In this document: piece after piece, positions 7,546 through 16,228 of the stretch
How the letters are laid out: every line of letters begins with the position of its first letter
How positions within the stretch are numbered: the first letter of the stretch is position 1
Made by a program: the position numbers and the translations under genes
DNA from: JABWBR01 sp036741235
Lineage (GTDB): Bacteria; Bacteroidota; Bacteroidia; Chitinophagales; Saprospiraceae
Length of the DNA: 27,436 bases
Direction: 5' to 3'
Assembly: GCA_036741235.1 (NCBI GenBank)
Contig: DAINSQ010000054.1
Span: forward strand, 1 to 27,436
The notes under the pieces: generated by a model
Database searches by the model: none
What the model was told of the DNA's origin: nothing
The model's input: only the letters and a program-made list of their open reading frames with translations

Positions 7546-8871
7546 ATGCTCAAGTCCTTGCACCTGCACAGTCGCTTTTTCGTAGTATGGGGTTTGCTCA
7601 TCGGGCTCTTCGCCGTGTCGTTTGCCCTGCCGGCGTTGTTTTTAGCGGCGCAGGTACTGCTGGCCGTGGTTTTGTCGTTAACCATACTCGATATTTTATT
7701 GCTATATAGCCCCCGTACCAGGGTGAGCGCGAAGCGGGAACTGCCAAAAGTGTTGTCATTAGGCGATCAAAATACTGTTCGGGTGTTGCTCAACAACGAA
7801 TCGGGGTTGCCTTTATCGCTGACGCTCATTGACGAATTGCCGCACCAGTTTCAAAAACGCGATTTTGAGTTGCGGATCAGCCTGAAGGCAGGCGAGAAAA
7901 AAACAGTCAAATACGAATTGCGGCCGCTCAGCAGGGGAATATTCCATTTTGGACAAATCAACTTGTTTATTTCAACCATACTGATGTTGGCGGAGCGCAG
8001 AATGCGGATACCTGCCGATGAAGAGGCGCCGGTATACCCCTCTATTCTGCAGATGAAGCAATTCGAATTGTGGGCCTACGACCGCGTGACGCACCAGAAA
8101 GGACAGAAACGTTTGCGCCGCATCGGCCACAGCTACGAATTTGAGCAAATCAAAAACTACGTGCGGGGCGACGACTATCGCAGCATCAACTGGAAGGCCA
8201 GTGGTCGCCGGGCCTCGCTTATGGTCAACCAATACGAAGACGAAAGGGCGCAACACATCTACAACATCATTGACAAAAGCAGGGCCATGCGACTGCCGTT
8301 TGAAGGACTCAGCCTCATGGACTACGCCATCAACACCAGCCTGGCCCTGTCTAATATCGCCCTGCTCAAACACGACCGGGCCGGGCTGGTCACCTTTTCC
8401 GATAAAATAGGCGCAACGATAAAAGCCGACAGCCGGGCCGAGCAGCTCAACAAAATCATGTCGGCCTTGTACAAAGAACAGGAACGCCCGCTCGAAGCCA
8501 ATTTTGAGCTGCTCTATTTTGTCACCCGCAAGCTCATCACAAGTCGCAGCTTATTAATTTTGTATACCAATTTTGAAAGCGCTTACGCCCTTGAACGGGC
8601 ACTGCCCATTTTGCGGAAAATCAACAAATTTCACCTGATTGTAGTCGTCTTTTTTGAAAATACCGAAATCCGCGATTTCGCTTCAAAAAGCGCCCAAACC
8701 CTGGAAGATATTTACCACCAAACGGTTGCCCAAAAGTACCTGGCCGAAAAAATGCAAATGGTGCAAAAGTTGCGTCAGTACGGTATACAGGCGTTCCTGA
8801 CCCGCCCCGAGGAATTGACGATTAACGCGATTAACAAGTACCTGGAATTGAAATCGAGAGGACTTATTTAA
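7546..8871 (+). CDS. DUF58-domain protein (MoxR partner)
   Basis: The 441-residue protein starts with two hydrophobic helices (about 11-30 and 32-53), followed by a beta-rich region. The DUF58 core follows: YEFEQIKNYVRGDDYRSINW (197-216), KASGRRASLMVNQYEDE, then a VWA-like fold (YNIIDKSRAM and, further on, SLMDYAINTSLALSNIALLK). DUF58 proteins pair with MoxR ATPases and are thought to be membrane-anchored adaptor or substrate-recognition subunits; the VWA-like domain may hold a metal. This is the last gene of the operon. A 16-bp tandem repeat begins at the base directly after its TAA. Confidence 0.9.
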   Translation: MLKSLHLHSRFFVVWGLLIGLFAVSFALPALFLAAQVLLAVVLSLTILDILLLYSPRTRVSAKRELPKVLSLGDQNTVRVLLNNESGLPLSLTLIDELPHQFQKRDFELRISLKAGEKKTVKYELRPLSRGIFHFGQINLFISTILMLAERRMRIPADEEAPVYPSILQMKQFELWAYDRVTHQKGQKRLRRIGHSYEFEQIKNYVRGDDYRSINWKASGRRASLMVNQYEDERAQHIYNIIDKSRAMRLPFEGLSLMDYAINTSLALSNIALLKHDRAGLVTFSDKIGATIKADSRAEQLNKIMSALYKEQERPLEANFELLYFVTRKLITSRSLLILYTNFESAYALERALPILRKINKFHLIVVVFFENTEIRDFASKSAQTLEDIYHQTVAQKYLAEKMQMVQKLRQYGIQAFLTRPEELTINAINKYLELKSRGLI

Positions 8872-8940
8872 GAGGGGGCGACTTGGCGAGGGGGCGACTT
8901 GGCGAGGGGGCGACTTGGCGAGGGGGAGAGGGGGCGATTT
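8872..8940 (+). repeat. Tandem repeat of a 16-bp unit after the DUF58 stop
   Basis: The unit GAGGGGGCGACTTGGC occurs three times without a mismatch (8872-8887, 8888-8903, 8904-8919). It is followed by a shortened copy and a partial one ending in GCGATTT. It starts at the first base after the stop codon and is strongly G-biased on the plus strand. Confidence 0.9.
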
Positions 8941-8970
8941 TTGCGACTGTGCATAACCCCATAAATGAAC

Positions 8971-9024
8971 CTACAACTTACAACCTACAACATAGAACGG
9001 AGAACCGACAACCGACAACAAACC
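8971..9024 (+). repeat. ACAACC-type degenerate spacer repeat (copy A)
   Basis: A stretch made of repeated words of the form ACAACN, GAACNGAGAACC and GACAACCGACAAC ends 9 bases before the ATG at 9034. It resembles four other spacers (20076, 21405, 25997, 26073). Confidence 0.7.
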
Positions 9025-9033
9025 TGAATAATT

Positions 9034-9510
9034 ATGGTCTTTATCTCTGAAACCGACCTCGATACTGCAGCTGAGGCCCTGGGCCAATCGCCGGAATCCC
9101 TCAACGAAGCCGTCGTTGAACTTGAACAACAGCAACCAGAAGTACTCGGCTACTTCTTCGCCGAGCATTTCGAGGCTTTCACCCAACAGGAACGCGAATA
9201 CGCTCTTTACCTGCTGCTGGTCATTTGGAAAGCCATTGCTGCCCATGAACCCGGGCTGCCCGCTGTTGACGCCGAAACCCTGGAAGAAGCGGAGGAGCGC
9301 AACTGGACTTTGCTTCAAGACGTGCATACCAACAACTGGCACGCCCGCCTCGACATATTTTTCACTAACTACCCGCAGGAAGACCTCCTGGCTTTTGTAG
9401 AAGACGCCCTGGCCATAGATGAAGAAGAAGACTCGCCCGTGGTAACCAAAGAGGGCCGCGAAGCGCTGTTTGTGGCCATAAAATCAGTGATTGATTGCTG
9501 GTGTGTTTGA
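9034..9510 (+). CDS. Acidic hypothetical protein
   Basis: I do not recognise this 158-residue protein. It is strongly acidic and rich in Glu, Leu and Ala, with no signal peptide or membrane segment, so it is probably a soluble cytoplasmic, mostly helical protein. Landmarks are LEQQQPEVLGYFFAEHFEAF (31-50), EYALYLLLVIWKAI (55-68), a central ETLEEAEERNW segment, LDIFFTNYPQEDLLAFVEDA, and a Cys-rich end (DCWCV). It stands alone after the MoxR operon, behind an ACAACC-type spacer. Codon use looks like that of its neighbours, so I regard it as a real gene. No function is proposed. Confidence 0.7.
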   Translation: MVFISETDLDTAAEALGQSPESLNEAVVELEQQQPEVLGYFFAEHFEAFTQQEREYALYLLLVIWKAIAAHEPGLPAVDAETLEEAEERNWTLLQDVHTNNWHARLDIFFTNYPQEDLLAFVEDALAIDEEEDSPVVTKEGREALFVAIKSVIDCWCV

Positions 9511-10024
9511 GTTGAGCAAAAAAATGAAACACAACAGTCAATGCTGGAGCAACCTTGGCGCAAACGCTGATGCCCGATTTCCGGCTATCGCAGCGTTTAA
9601 TAGCGACCTACTCAACAAAAGGGTTAAAACCCCCGGGCAACGCCAGGCTCCACCTATACCCCCCCAGTGCCATTTCAAATTTGCTCAAAAATACCTCCCT
9701 GAAAAAAATGGAATCGCCCCGCCGGGTGAATATTTATGCCGATAGCCTTATTATTTTTCAATATGAAAAAAAGACGGCGTAAGCCAATATTCATTTAGCA
9801 CAGAAAAAGGACGTCTAATAAGCTTTTAGCGACTTCCCGCTCAGTTCAAACCAGCCAGTCTGCATATTGTTAAATCCGCATTTTTGCTCACATCATACAG
9901 TATGTGATGGCGACATGCCGAAGCGAGTGCCGTCTTGGCTATTGATAATGCAGGAGTGATTACTCATTTGGTGAGGTATTATCTGCATAGATAGCCGATA
10001 AAACAATTATTTTAGCCACAAAAA
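9511..10024. other. 514-base stretch without a recognised gene
   Basis: It contains one small plus-strand frame (9570-9782, listed separately). A short open stretch at about 9918-9996 ends in VLAIDNAGVITHLVRYYLHR and may be a decayed gene tail, but nothing supports it. There is a small imperfect hairpin around CATACAGTATG (about 9894-9904). I see no RNA gene and no clear TAnnTTTG promoter for the methyltransferase. Confidence 0.5.
9570..9782 (+). CDS. Small orphan reading frame, possibly the tail of a lost gene
   Basis: An ATG at 9570 (or TTG at 9555) opens a frame of 70-75 residues ending in RVNIYADSLIIFQYEKKTA. The C-terminal half looks like ordinary protein sequence, with alternating hydrophobic residues and plausible codons; the N-terminal half is less convincing. 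An in-frame TGA at 9525-9527 prevents extension upstream. I do not recognise a family. It could be a real small gene, the remaining 3' end of a degraded one, or chance. Confidence 0.3.
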   Translation: MPDFRLSQRLIATYSTKGLKPPGNARLHLYPPSAISNLLKNTSLKKMESPRRVNIYADSLIIFQYEKKTA

Positions 10025-10627
10025 ATGCAGCATCCTTCTGAACTGCTTGGCCAGACCGACATATACCTGATTGATCAAATCATAAAAGGCCGCTATGCCC
10101 CTACTGATAGCATACTGGATGCCGGCGCCGGCGCCGGGCGCAATCTCCACTGGTTTGTGCAACAGGGATGCCAAGTGTACGGTACGGATAGAGACCCTGC
10201 AGCGGTGGAGAGCCTGCGGCGCAATTATCCGGGTTTAGCGGCAGATCGTTTCATACTAGCGCCAGTGGAAGCCCTGCCTTTTCCCGATCAGTTTTTTCAC
10301 CACATCATTTGCAGCGCCGTTTTGCATTTTGCAGAAAATGAAGCCCACTTTGCACAAATGTTCAGCGAATTGGCACGGGTGCTGCGCCCAGGTGGCTCCC
10401 TGTTTCTGAGAATCGCTACAGATATGGGATTGGAGCACAAGATGGTCCCCCTGGGTCATGGCCGCTTTACAATGCCCGACGGCGCCGACCGCTTTTTGAT
10501 GACGCGCCCCGCCTTGGAGACCTTGATGCAACAACATGGGCTCCAATACCTGGAGCCCTTTAAAACCGTCTTGATGAACGAGCTAAGGAGTATGACGGCC
10601 CTGGTACTGCAACGAAAATCGCAGTGA
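10025..10627 (+). CDS. Class I SAM-dependent methyltransferase
   Basis: The 200-residue protein has a Rossmann-type methyltransferase fold (Methyltransf_11/25 type). SAM-binding motif I is LDAGAGAGRN (31-40), the acidic residue after strand 2 lies in VYGTDRDP (51-58), and FPDQFFHHIICSAVLHF (86-102) followed by ARVLRPGGSLFLRI (117-130) completes the core. The motif signature and HFAENEAHF segment are close to small-molecule or TehB-like methyltransferases, but the substrate cannot be read from sequence. It is cytoplasmic and monocistronic, and converges with the amidohydrolase gene, with only 20 bases between the two stops. A perfect 8-bp GC-rich hairpin lies within its last 100 bases. Confidence 0.9.
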   Translation: MQHPSELLGQTDIYLIDQIIKGRYAPTDSILDAGAGAGRNLHWFVQQGCQVYGTDRDPAAVESLRRNYPGLAADRFILAPVEALPFPDQFFHHIICSAVLHFAENEAHFAQMFSELARVLRPGGSLFLRIATDMGLEHKMVPLGHGRFTMPDGADRFLMTRPALETLMQQHGLQYLEPFKTVLMNELRSMTALVLQRKSQ

Positions 10628-10647
10628 TTTACAATCAATAATTCATC

Positions 10648-12192
10648 TCAACAAATCAGTGCAACCTGCGCCGGGAGAAGTTCGGGGTCTTCCCAAATCA
10701 CAATATCGGCGTCTTTTCCAGGCTCCAGGCTACCTGTCCTGTCAAAAACGCGGTTGGCCTGGGCGCTGCCCGCGGTATAACAGTACAACGCCTCCTCCAT
10801 ACTAACCGCCTCATTCGCTGCAATATCGAAACCGTCGGCATCCTTGCGGTTGATGGCGGCGGCGATACACGCCAGGGGGTCGATGTTTTTCACAACAGGA
10901 GCATCAGTGGAAAACGCCACATTAATACCTTTATCAAGCAATGAGCGCACCGGATAACATTGCTGCAAAAACTCATTGTCGAGGTGCCGGCGAAAGTTGC
11001 GCCCCAATTCAGTGAGAAAAATGGGCTGGGTTACGACGTGTACGCCGAGATCCTCCAGCAGTTCTATGTGGTGGGCATTGGGCAAGCCCAGGTGCTCTAT
11101 GCGGTGCCGTGGCGCGCCAGGGTTTTCACGCTTCAATTGCCCATACACATCCAGTACAAAACCTATCGCCGCATCGCCAATGGCGTGGGTTGCCACCTGG
11201 AAACCGCTATCCTGGGCTTCCCGGGCCAGTTGCAGGTACTGGGCATATTGGAGCCGGAGGACGCCTTTATTGGAGAGAGAGGAAGAACGAGGTACGTTGA
11301 TATAGGGGCGGCTTAATGCAGCGGTTTGACCGCTAAGGCCGCCATCGGCAAAAAACTTGACGGTATTGACAACCAGTTTATCCGACGCGTATAATTCAGG
11401 TAAAGGCAGGGCTTCTGCGCCACCGTCGGGCAAAACAATGGGGATAGCGTGGATGCGCATAGGCAAGCGCCCCTCACGGTCCATTTTTTTATACACTTCC
11501 AATAAATCAGGCATGACGGCGGGGTCAGTGACCGCCGTGATGCCATACTTGCGCAATTCGCTACACGCCGCCAGTATCATAGTTTCGTAATCGGCATCGT
11601 TGACAGGCGGAAAATGCTGCATAACGAGCCCCAGCGCCGTTTCACTCAGTATTCCTGACGGCAATCCGTCAGCGGCCAGCCGAATTTCTCCGCCGAAAGG
11701 CGCAGGCGTGGCCGCTGTAATGCCGCATAACTCCAAGGCTTTGCTGTTGACACAGGCGATATGCGCGCAGGTGCGCTGTACAAAAACGGGTTTGTCAGTT
11801 ATGACTTTGTCAATGTCATGGCGGGTGGGCAAGCGGCCTTCTTTGAGCTGTGTCTCGTTGAATCCCCGCGCCCGTATCCAGTTGAGGTGTTTGTTTTTTT
11901 GCGAAAAATCGAACAACATATCCTGAATGGCCGCAATACTTTCAACCCCACGGAGGTCGAGGTTGAAAGTGAGCAGATCGCCGACTTTCCAAAGGTGCAT
12001 GTGGGCGTCAAAAAAACCGGGCAGCAGGGTTTTGCCCTGCAGATCAACCCACTGGGTATCGGCGCCGGCCAGGGGGCGCAACTCGTCGAGGTTGCCCACA
12101 CCCAGTATTTTCCCATTGCGCACGGCGAGTGCCTGGGGCCGCGAATTGACCCGGGCCATGGTGCGTATTTCGCCGTTATAGTATATTCTCAT
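10648..12192 (-). CDS. Amidohydrolase of the YtcJ type (Amidohydro_3)
   Basis: The 514-residue metal-dependent hydrolase has the amidohydrolase-superfamily ligands: H64 and H66 in DAHMHLW, K279 in VKFFADG (the usual bridging-Lys position), H336 in THAIGDAA, H363/H367 in HRIEHLG, and D430 in FSTDAPV. The C-terminal part (TGSLEPGKDADIVIWE) is the composite beta-sandwich of the family. ATG 12192 has AGGA about 10 bases upstream and is preferred over TTG 12198. YtcJ-like enzymes cleave N-acyl/formyl-type amides or related bonds; the substrate is unknown. It has no signal peptide. It is the last gene of the minus-strand cluster, 28 bases after the aminotransferase, so it may release an amine or amino acid for the adjacent transaminase (inference). 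Confidence 0.88.
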   Translation of the reverse strand: MRIYYNGEIRTMARVNSRPQALAVRNGKILGVGNLDELRPLAGADTQWVDLQGKTLLPGFFDAHMHLWKVGDLLTFNLDLRGVESIAAIQDMLFDFSQKNKHLNWIRARGFNETQLKEGRLPTRHDIDKVITDKPVFVQRTCAHIACVNSKALELCGITAATPAPFGGEIRLAADGLPSGILSETALGLVMQHFPPVNDADYETMILAACSELRKYGITAVTDPAVMPDLLEVYKKMDREGRLPMRIHAIPIVLPDGGAEALPLPELYASDKLVVNTVKFFADGGLSGQTAALSRPYINVPRSSSLSNKGVLRLQYAQYLQLAREAQDSGFQVATHAIGDAAIGFVLDVYGQLKRENPGAPRHRIEHLGLPNAHHIELLEDLGVHVVTQPIFLTELGRNFRRHLDNEFLQQCYPVRSLLDKGINVAFSTDAPVVKNIDPLACIAAAINRKDADGFDIAANEAVSMEEALYCYTAGSAQANRVFDRTGSLEPGKDADIVIWEDPELLPAQVALIC

Positions 12193-12220
12193 CGTCAAAA
12201 AGTCCTAAAGTTGCACAGTC

Positions 12221-13573
12221 TTACTTGGCAGCCTTCCTCCTTTCATGCGCACGGGCAATAGCCCCTTCCAATACGGCCAGGCCCTCCCGCAATTGCTCGT
12301 TGGTAATGGCGAAAGGCGGCAGCAGGCGAATGCAATTAGAATACAAACCTGCCCTGATCAGGATGATGCCATGCGCAACAGCATCGCGCAAAATTTCCAG
12401 GGTAAGATCGGGATCCGGGGTTTTTGTGCCGGCTTCCTTGACAAATTCTACCAGCCGCATGCCGCCAAGCCCCCTTGCATCGCCCACCAGCGGATAGCGC
12501 TTTTTCCATTCGCCGAGGGTTTTGCGCATAATTTCGCCAATCTGCCCCGCTCTTTTCAGGAATTTCTGATCGCTGATGAGCTTGATGGTTTCGATGGCGG
12601 CGGCGCTCACTACCGGACTGCCGCCGTAAGTGCCGCCGATAGCCCCGGGGTGCGGGGTATCCATAATCTCCGCCCTGCCTGTGACAGCGCTGATGGGGAG
12701 TCCGGCGGCCATCGACTTGGCCATACAAATCATATCCGGGGCGATACCATAGTGCTCAATGGCAAACAACTTGCCGGTTCGGCCAAAGCCCGACTGGATT
12801 TCGTCGGCGATCATGACGATACCGTGTTGATCGCACAAGCTGCGTATTTTTTGGAGAAACGCTGCAGGCATAGGCACAAACCCGCCCTCGCCCTGCACGG
12901 GTTCTACCACGATAGCCGCCACGGCGGAGGGATCTACCTGGGCGATTAAGGCGTGTTCGAGTTGCTGCACACAGTGGCGCAGATACTGATCGGCGTTCAT
13001 GCCTTCAAATGGCCGGTACATATTGGGCGCCGGCAGGCGGTATATCTCCGACATAAACGAGCCGTAGCCCTTTTTAAACAACGCATATTTGCTTGTCATG
13101 CTCATGGTGAGCAGCGTGCGACCGTGGTAGCCGCCTTCAAATACGATAATGGCCGGCCGCTTGGTGTAGTATTTGGCTATATTGACGGCGTTTTCCACTG
13201 CCTCGGCCCCTGAATTGGCCAACAGCGTTTTTTTGGAAAAATCGCCGGGCGTAAGCTGGTTGAGCAGCTCACACAACTCCACCGCCGGTTCATTGGTGGT
13301 CACCAGCGTACAAGCGTGAATGCACTTGTCGAGCTGTTGCTTCGCAGCCCTGACGACCTCCGTCGGTCGGTGCCCGGCGTTGATCATGCCGATGCCGCCG
13401 GCAAAGTCGATCAATTGGTTGCCGTCGACATCCCAAACGAGGGCGCCCTTGGCTTTTGCTACGACAATTTCGGTAGATTTGGCTAACCCCGCGGGCATGC
13501 TGGAGGCCCTGCGCAACAGGATTTCTCTGCTTTTGGGACCGGGAATCGGTGTGTGGAGTTGAATGTGGGACAT
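12221..13573 (-). CDS. Class III PLP aminotransferase, GABA-aminotransferase-like (copy 1)
   Basis: The 450-residue fold-type I aminotransferase matches GabT and related omega-amino acid transaminases. Visible are LIDFAGGIGMINAGH (54-68), the PLP phosphate loop NSGAEAVENA (120-129), YHGRT (149-153), VVEPVQGEGG (222-231), cofactor-pairing D257 in IADEIQSGFGRTG, and the Schiff-base lysine K286 in MAKSMAAGLP. Such enzymes move the terminal amino group of GABA, putrescine or similar compounds to 2-oxoglutarate. Its length is normal. It lies 33 bases after an NhaC-family transporter gene and 28 bases before the amidohydrolase gene. It is a clear paralogue of the enzyme at 20103-21404, so the two probably take different substrates. 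Confidence 0.92.
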   Translation of the reverse strand: MSHIQLHTPIPGPKSREILLRRASSMPAGLAKSTEIVVAKAKGALVWDVDGNQLIDFAGGIGMINAGHRPTEVVRAAKQQLDKCIHACTLVTTNEPAVELCELLNQLTPGDFSKKTLLANSGAEAVENAVNIAKYYTKRPAIIVFEGGYHGRTLLTMSMTSKYALFKKGYGSFMSEIYRLPAPNMYRPFEGMNADQYLRHCVQQLEHALIAQVDPSAVAAIVVEPVQGEGGFVPMPAAFLQKIRSLCDQHGIVMIADEIQSGFGRTGKLFAIEHYGIAPDMICMAKSMAAGLPISAVTGRAEIMDTPHPGAIGGTYGGSPVVSAAAIETIKLISDQKFLKRAGQIGEIMRKTLGEWKKRYPLVGDARGLGGMRLVEFVKEAGTKTPDPDLTLEILRDAVAHGIILIRAGLYSNCIRLLPPFAITNEQLREGLAVLEGAIARAHERRKAAK

Positions 13574-13606
13574 AGATGCGTTGTTTTATGTGACAGGGTG
13601 ACACTT

Positions 13607-14953
13607 TTACATAAAAAGAAACATAACTGCTGCCGCTGCTGCTGCAATCAGCGTATAGGGCAATTGCGTAATGGCGTGTTGCACATTATTACAGCCGCAG
13701 GCTGCCGACGACAAAATCGTAGCATCGCTGTAAAAGCAGGCATGAGAGCCAAAGGCGCCTGCACTAACCACCGCTCCAACGGCCAGCCAGATATCTACGC
13801 CCAATTGCTGCGCCAAAGGTACTACAATAGGCAACGCAATAGCATACATCCCCCACAATGAAGCTGTGGTAAATGAAATCAAGCTCAATGCCAGGAAAGT
13901 GATCACGGGCAAAAACCGGCCGTCCATCCAGGGCGATACTTTTTCGATGACGTAGTGGGTGAGCCCCAGCCGGTCGTTGGCTTCTTTTAAAACAAACGAC
14001 ATGACGATCAGCGCAAGCGGATAAAGCATATTTTTGAAGCCGTCAAAAACGTCGTCTACCGATTTTTTCCAGTTGGCTACTTTTGCCAGGTGGAAGTATA
14101 TCACTGTAAATACCACGGCGATGATCACGCCTTTCAAGGCGTCCGCTTTCAGGGCGATAGTGGCGCCCAGAAGTACGAGTAGCGGCAGCGCAAAATGTAT
14201 GAGTTTAGGATAAGGATTGGTGATTTGGTCGTGTTCGGGCAGGCCCATCGCCGCCGAATCCGGCGGAATGAGTTGCCCCGCACTTGCCCGCCGCTCGGCA
14301 GCACGCATAGGGCCAAGTGCAGGAATCCAGCCCAACGCTACCAACAGCACTACGAGCATAGCTGCCCAACCATAAGCTATGTAAGGTATGGATTGGATAT
14401 AGGCCTGCAACCCCTCCCCTTTTACGGCTACACCCGTGTTTTCAAGCAAACCGGCCACATAAACCGCCCAGGTTGACAGCGGTACCAGCACGCAGACCGG
14501 CGCCGCCGTAGAGTCGACAACATAGGCCAACATTTCGCGGCTGATCTGAAATTTATCAGTTACTTTTTTCATTGCGCTGCCCACCACCAGTGCATTGAGA
14601 TAATCGTCGATGAAAATGGCAATGCCCATCAGCCAGGTGGTGATCAGGGCAGAGCGACGCGATCGCACAAAACGCACCACGTAGTTGCCAAAAGCCTGCG
14701 CCCCCCCCGCTTTGACGAGCATGTGGATGAGAGAACCAAAAGAACCGCACACCAGGATGATCCAGCCGATAGTAGGATCTTGCATAACCTTGGTCATAGC
14801 TGCCGTAAGCCCGCCAAAGAAGCCCCAACCGTCAAGCAGGATAAAACCCGCAACACAAGAGGCGATCAGCGACTCGAAGGTGCGCCTTGACAAGATGGAC
14901 AACACCAATACTACAGCGGTGGGTATGAGGCAAAGTAGTCCCTGGTGCGTCAT
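13607..14953 (-). CDS. NhaC-family transporter (copy 1)
   Basis: The 448-residue integral membrane protein has about 11-12 hydrophobic segments and belongs to the NhaC family of the ion transporter superfamily. Characteristic stretches are FIDDYLNALVVG (114-125, with an Asp pair in a membrane segment), APVCVLVPLSTWAVYVAG, SLWGMYAIALPIVVPLA, and GSHACFYSDATI (about 402-413). NhaC proteins are named for Na+/H+ antiport, but the family includes exchangers of organic anions and amino acids. The setting between agmatine deiminase (3 bases upstream) and a GABA-type aminotransferase suggests transport of a pathway substrate or product (inference). It is paralogous to the protein at 17245-18612. Confidence 0.88.
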   Translation of the reverse strand: MTHQGLLCLIPTAVVLVLSILSRRTFESLIASCVAGFILLDGWGFFGGLTAAMTKVMQDPTIGWIILVCGSFGSLIHMLVKAGGAQAFGNYVVRFVRSRRSALITTWLMGIAIFIDDYLNALVVGSAMKKVTDKFQISREMLAYVVDSTAAPVCVLVPLSTWAVYVAGLLENTGVAVKGEGLQAYIQSIPYIAYGWAAMLVVLLVALGWIPALGPMRAAERRASAGQLIPPDSAAMGLPEHDQITNPYPKLIHFALPLLVLLGATIALKADALKGVIIAVVFTVIYFHLAKVANWKKSVDDVFDGFKNMLYPLALIVMSFVLKEANDRLGLTHYVIEKVSPWMDGRFLPVITFLALSLISFTTASLWGMYAIALPIVVPLAQQLGVDIWLAVGAVVSAGAFGSHACFYSDATILSSAACGCNNVQHAITQLPYTLIAAAAAAVMFLFM

Positions 14954-14956
14954 AAC

Positions 14957-16228
14957 TTATATTTTGGGTTCGTGTATGGTGATACAGTGAATGCCGCCGC
15001 CGCCCCAGTTGACTGACAAGGCATCGAGCATGACGATTTTTCTCCCGGGGAAAACCTCTTGTAGTATGCGCTGCGCAGCTTCGTCGCGTTTTTTTATTTC
15101 CGGGTCGAGGCCATCCCGCCAGTATTTTTGTCCGATGACAATGCCGTTGGAGATCAGAAAGTTGAGATAACTGGCTGCCGCTACAACGTCAATTGCCTCT
15201 CCCATGGGAAAAGTATGGCCGTCTTCAAATTCCATTTCGCTGATAACCTGATAGACGGGGTCATCGGGCTGCATTTCCCACAAGATAGTTTTGGGCATGG
15301 GCATGCGTACAATGCGAAATGGCCGCCCGTCCTGATCGCGAGCTGATTGTAATATGCGCAGGTTTTCTTCAATGCGGCGGTGGTTTTCGCGGGCGATGGG
15401 GTCGTCGACGAGGTCGGAACTATCGATTTCGGCCAGCAGAATAGTGTTGGGATCAACGAAGCGGGCAAATTCATCGACATGACCATTAGTAGTCACTACG
15501 GTGTAAGCCTTTATTCCATCCGGGCCTTCAATGGCGCCCAGATGGGTATGGTCGTCTTCGTGAACGCCCTGCTTCAGCCATATGAAATGTGTAGCGCCCA
15601 GCGTTCGGCGGTATTCGGCTTCGATTTGCGCTTTGCTCATGCCCGGGTTTCTGCCCAGTTCCACCGTTTCTACCAGCATCAGAGCGCCTTTACCGTTCGA
15701 TTCGTGGCCGCCGCCTTCGCTGATCAGTGCAGAGGAGATGGTGTTGATGTTCATCATGGCTGCTACCCGCTCGTCCAATTTTTCATCTTTTTGCGCATAG
15801 ACATCCAGCGTATCGTAATAACCCCAGGTATTAAATTGAAAATCGGCAATAGCCAGTTTCCCATTTTTTATTACAAAAGCCGGCCCCATATCCCGGGCCC
15901 AGTATTCATTGTAGGGGATTTTTATTATTTCAAAATTGTTGTTATTAAAAAAATCAGCCGGTAGATTTTTTTGCGCCAATCCAAAAATGCTGTCGTTTGC
16001 AACAACCAATTTTACGCGCACAAAAGGCAATAACTGGCGGATAATTTCAGCACTTACCGCTACATTGGAATATTCGGTAACGTGATCGGCTTGCGGGTAC
16101 ATCAGCCATACGGCTTGCTGCGGTTCAAATTCTCCAGGAGCCCGCAGCTGCGTTGCGTTATTTTCTTCCTGCCGGCAAGAGATCAACATACTGAGCACCG
16201 AAAAAAATAAAATAATTCTTGTAGACAT
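14957..16228 (-). CDS. Agmatine deiminase-family lipoprotein
   Basis: The protein belongs to the agmatine/peptidyl-arginine deiminase family (PF04371). It has WLMYPQ (41-46), EYWARDMGPAFVI (108-120), GGGHESNGKGALM (172-184), TNGHVDEFARF (247-257) with the catalytic H250 and D252, and GGGGIHCIT (409-417) with nucleophile C415. The start at 16228 puts the signal MSTRIILFFSVLSMLISC at the N-terminus, with lipobox LISC (Cys18). The frame continues upstream to 16360, but that part is repeat-derived and not protein-like. Mature length is about 405 residues. Compared with cytosolic agmatine deiminases, which usually show a short GDxDTNGH segment, an insertion of about 20 residues precedes TNGH. The likely reaction is agmatine to N-carbamoylputrescine plus ammonia, outside the cytoplasm; a peptide-arginine substrate is also possible. 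Confidence 0.87.
   Translation of the reverse strand: MSTRIILFFSVLSMLISCRQEENNATQLRAPGEFEPQQAVWLMYPQADHVTEYSNVAVSAEIIRQLLPFVRVKLVVANDSIFGLAQKNLPADFFNNNNFEIIKIPYNEYWARDMGPAFVIKNGKLAIADFQFNTWGYYDTLDVYAQKDEKLDERVAAMMNINTISSALISEGGGHESNGKGALMLVETVELGRNPGMSKAQIEAEYRRTLGATHFIWLKQGVHEDDHTHLGAIEGPDGIKAYTVVTTNGHVDEFARFVDPNTILLAEIDSSDLVDDPIARENHRRIEENLRILQSARDQDGRPFRIVRMPMPKTILWEMQPDDPVYQVISEMEFEDGHTFPMGEAIDVVAAASYLNFLISNGIVIGQKYWRDGLDPEIKKRDEAAQRILQEVFPGRKIVMLDALSVNWGGGGIHCITIHEPKI

Noticed and set aside
1474..8871. HEPN-MNT plus MoxR/DUF58 as one composite defence system
   Set aside because: The toxin is broken, the MNT region differs in composition, and the MoxR operon has the standard housekeeping-like gene order. 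Adjacency alone does not support a joint system.
8872..8940. Possible CRISPR-like array
   Set aside because: The 16-bp units are directly adjacent without unique spacers, so this is a simple tandem repeat.
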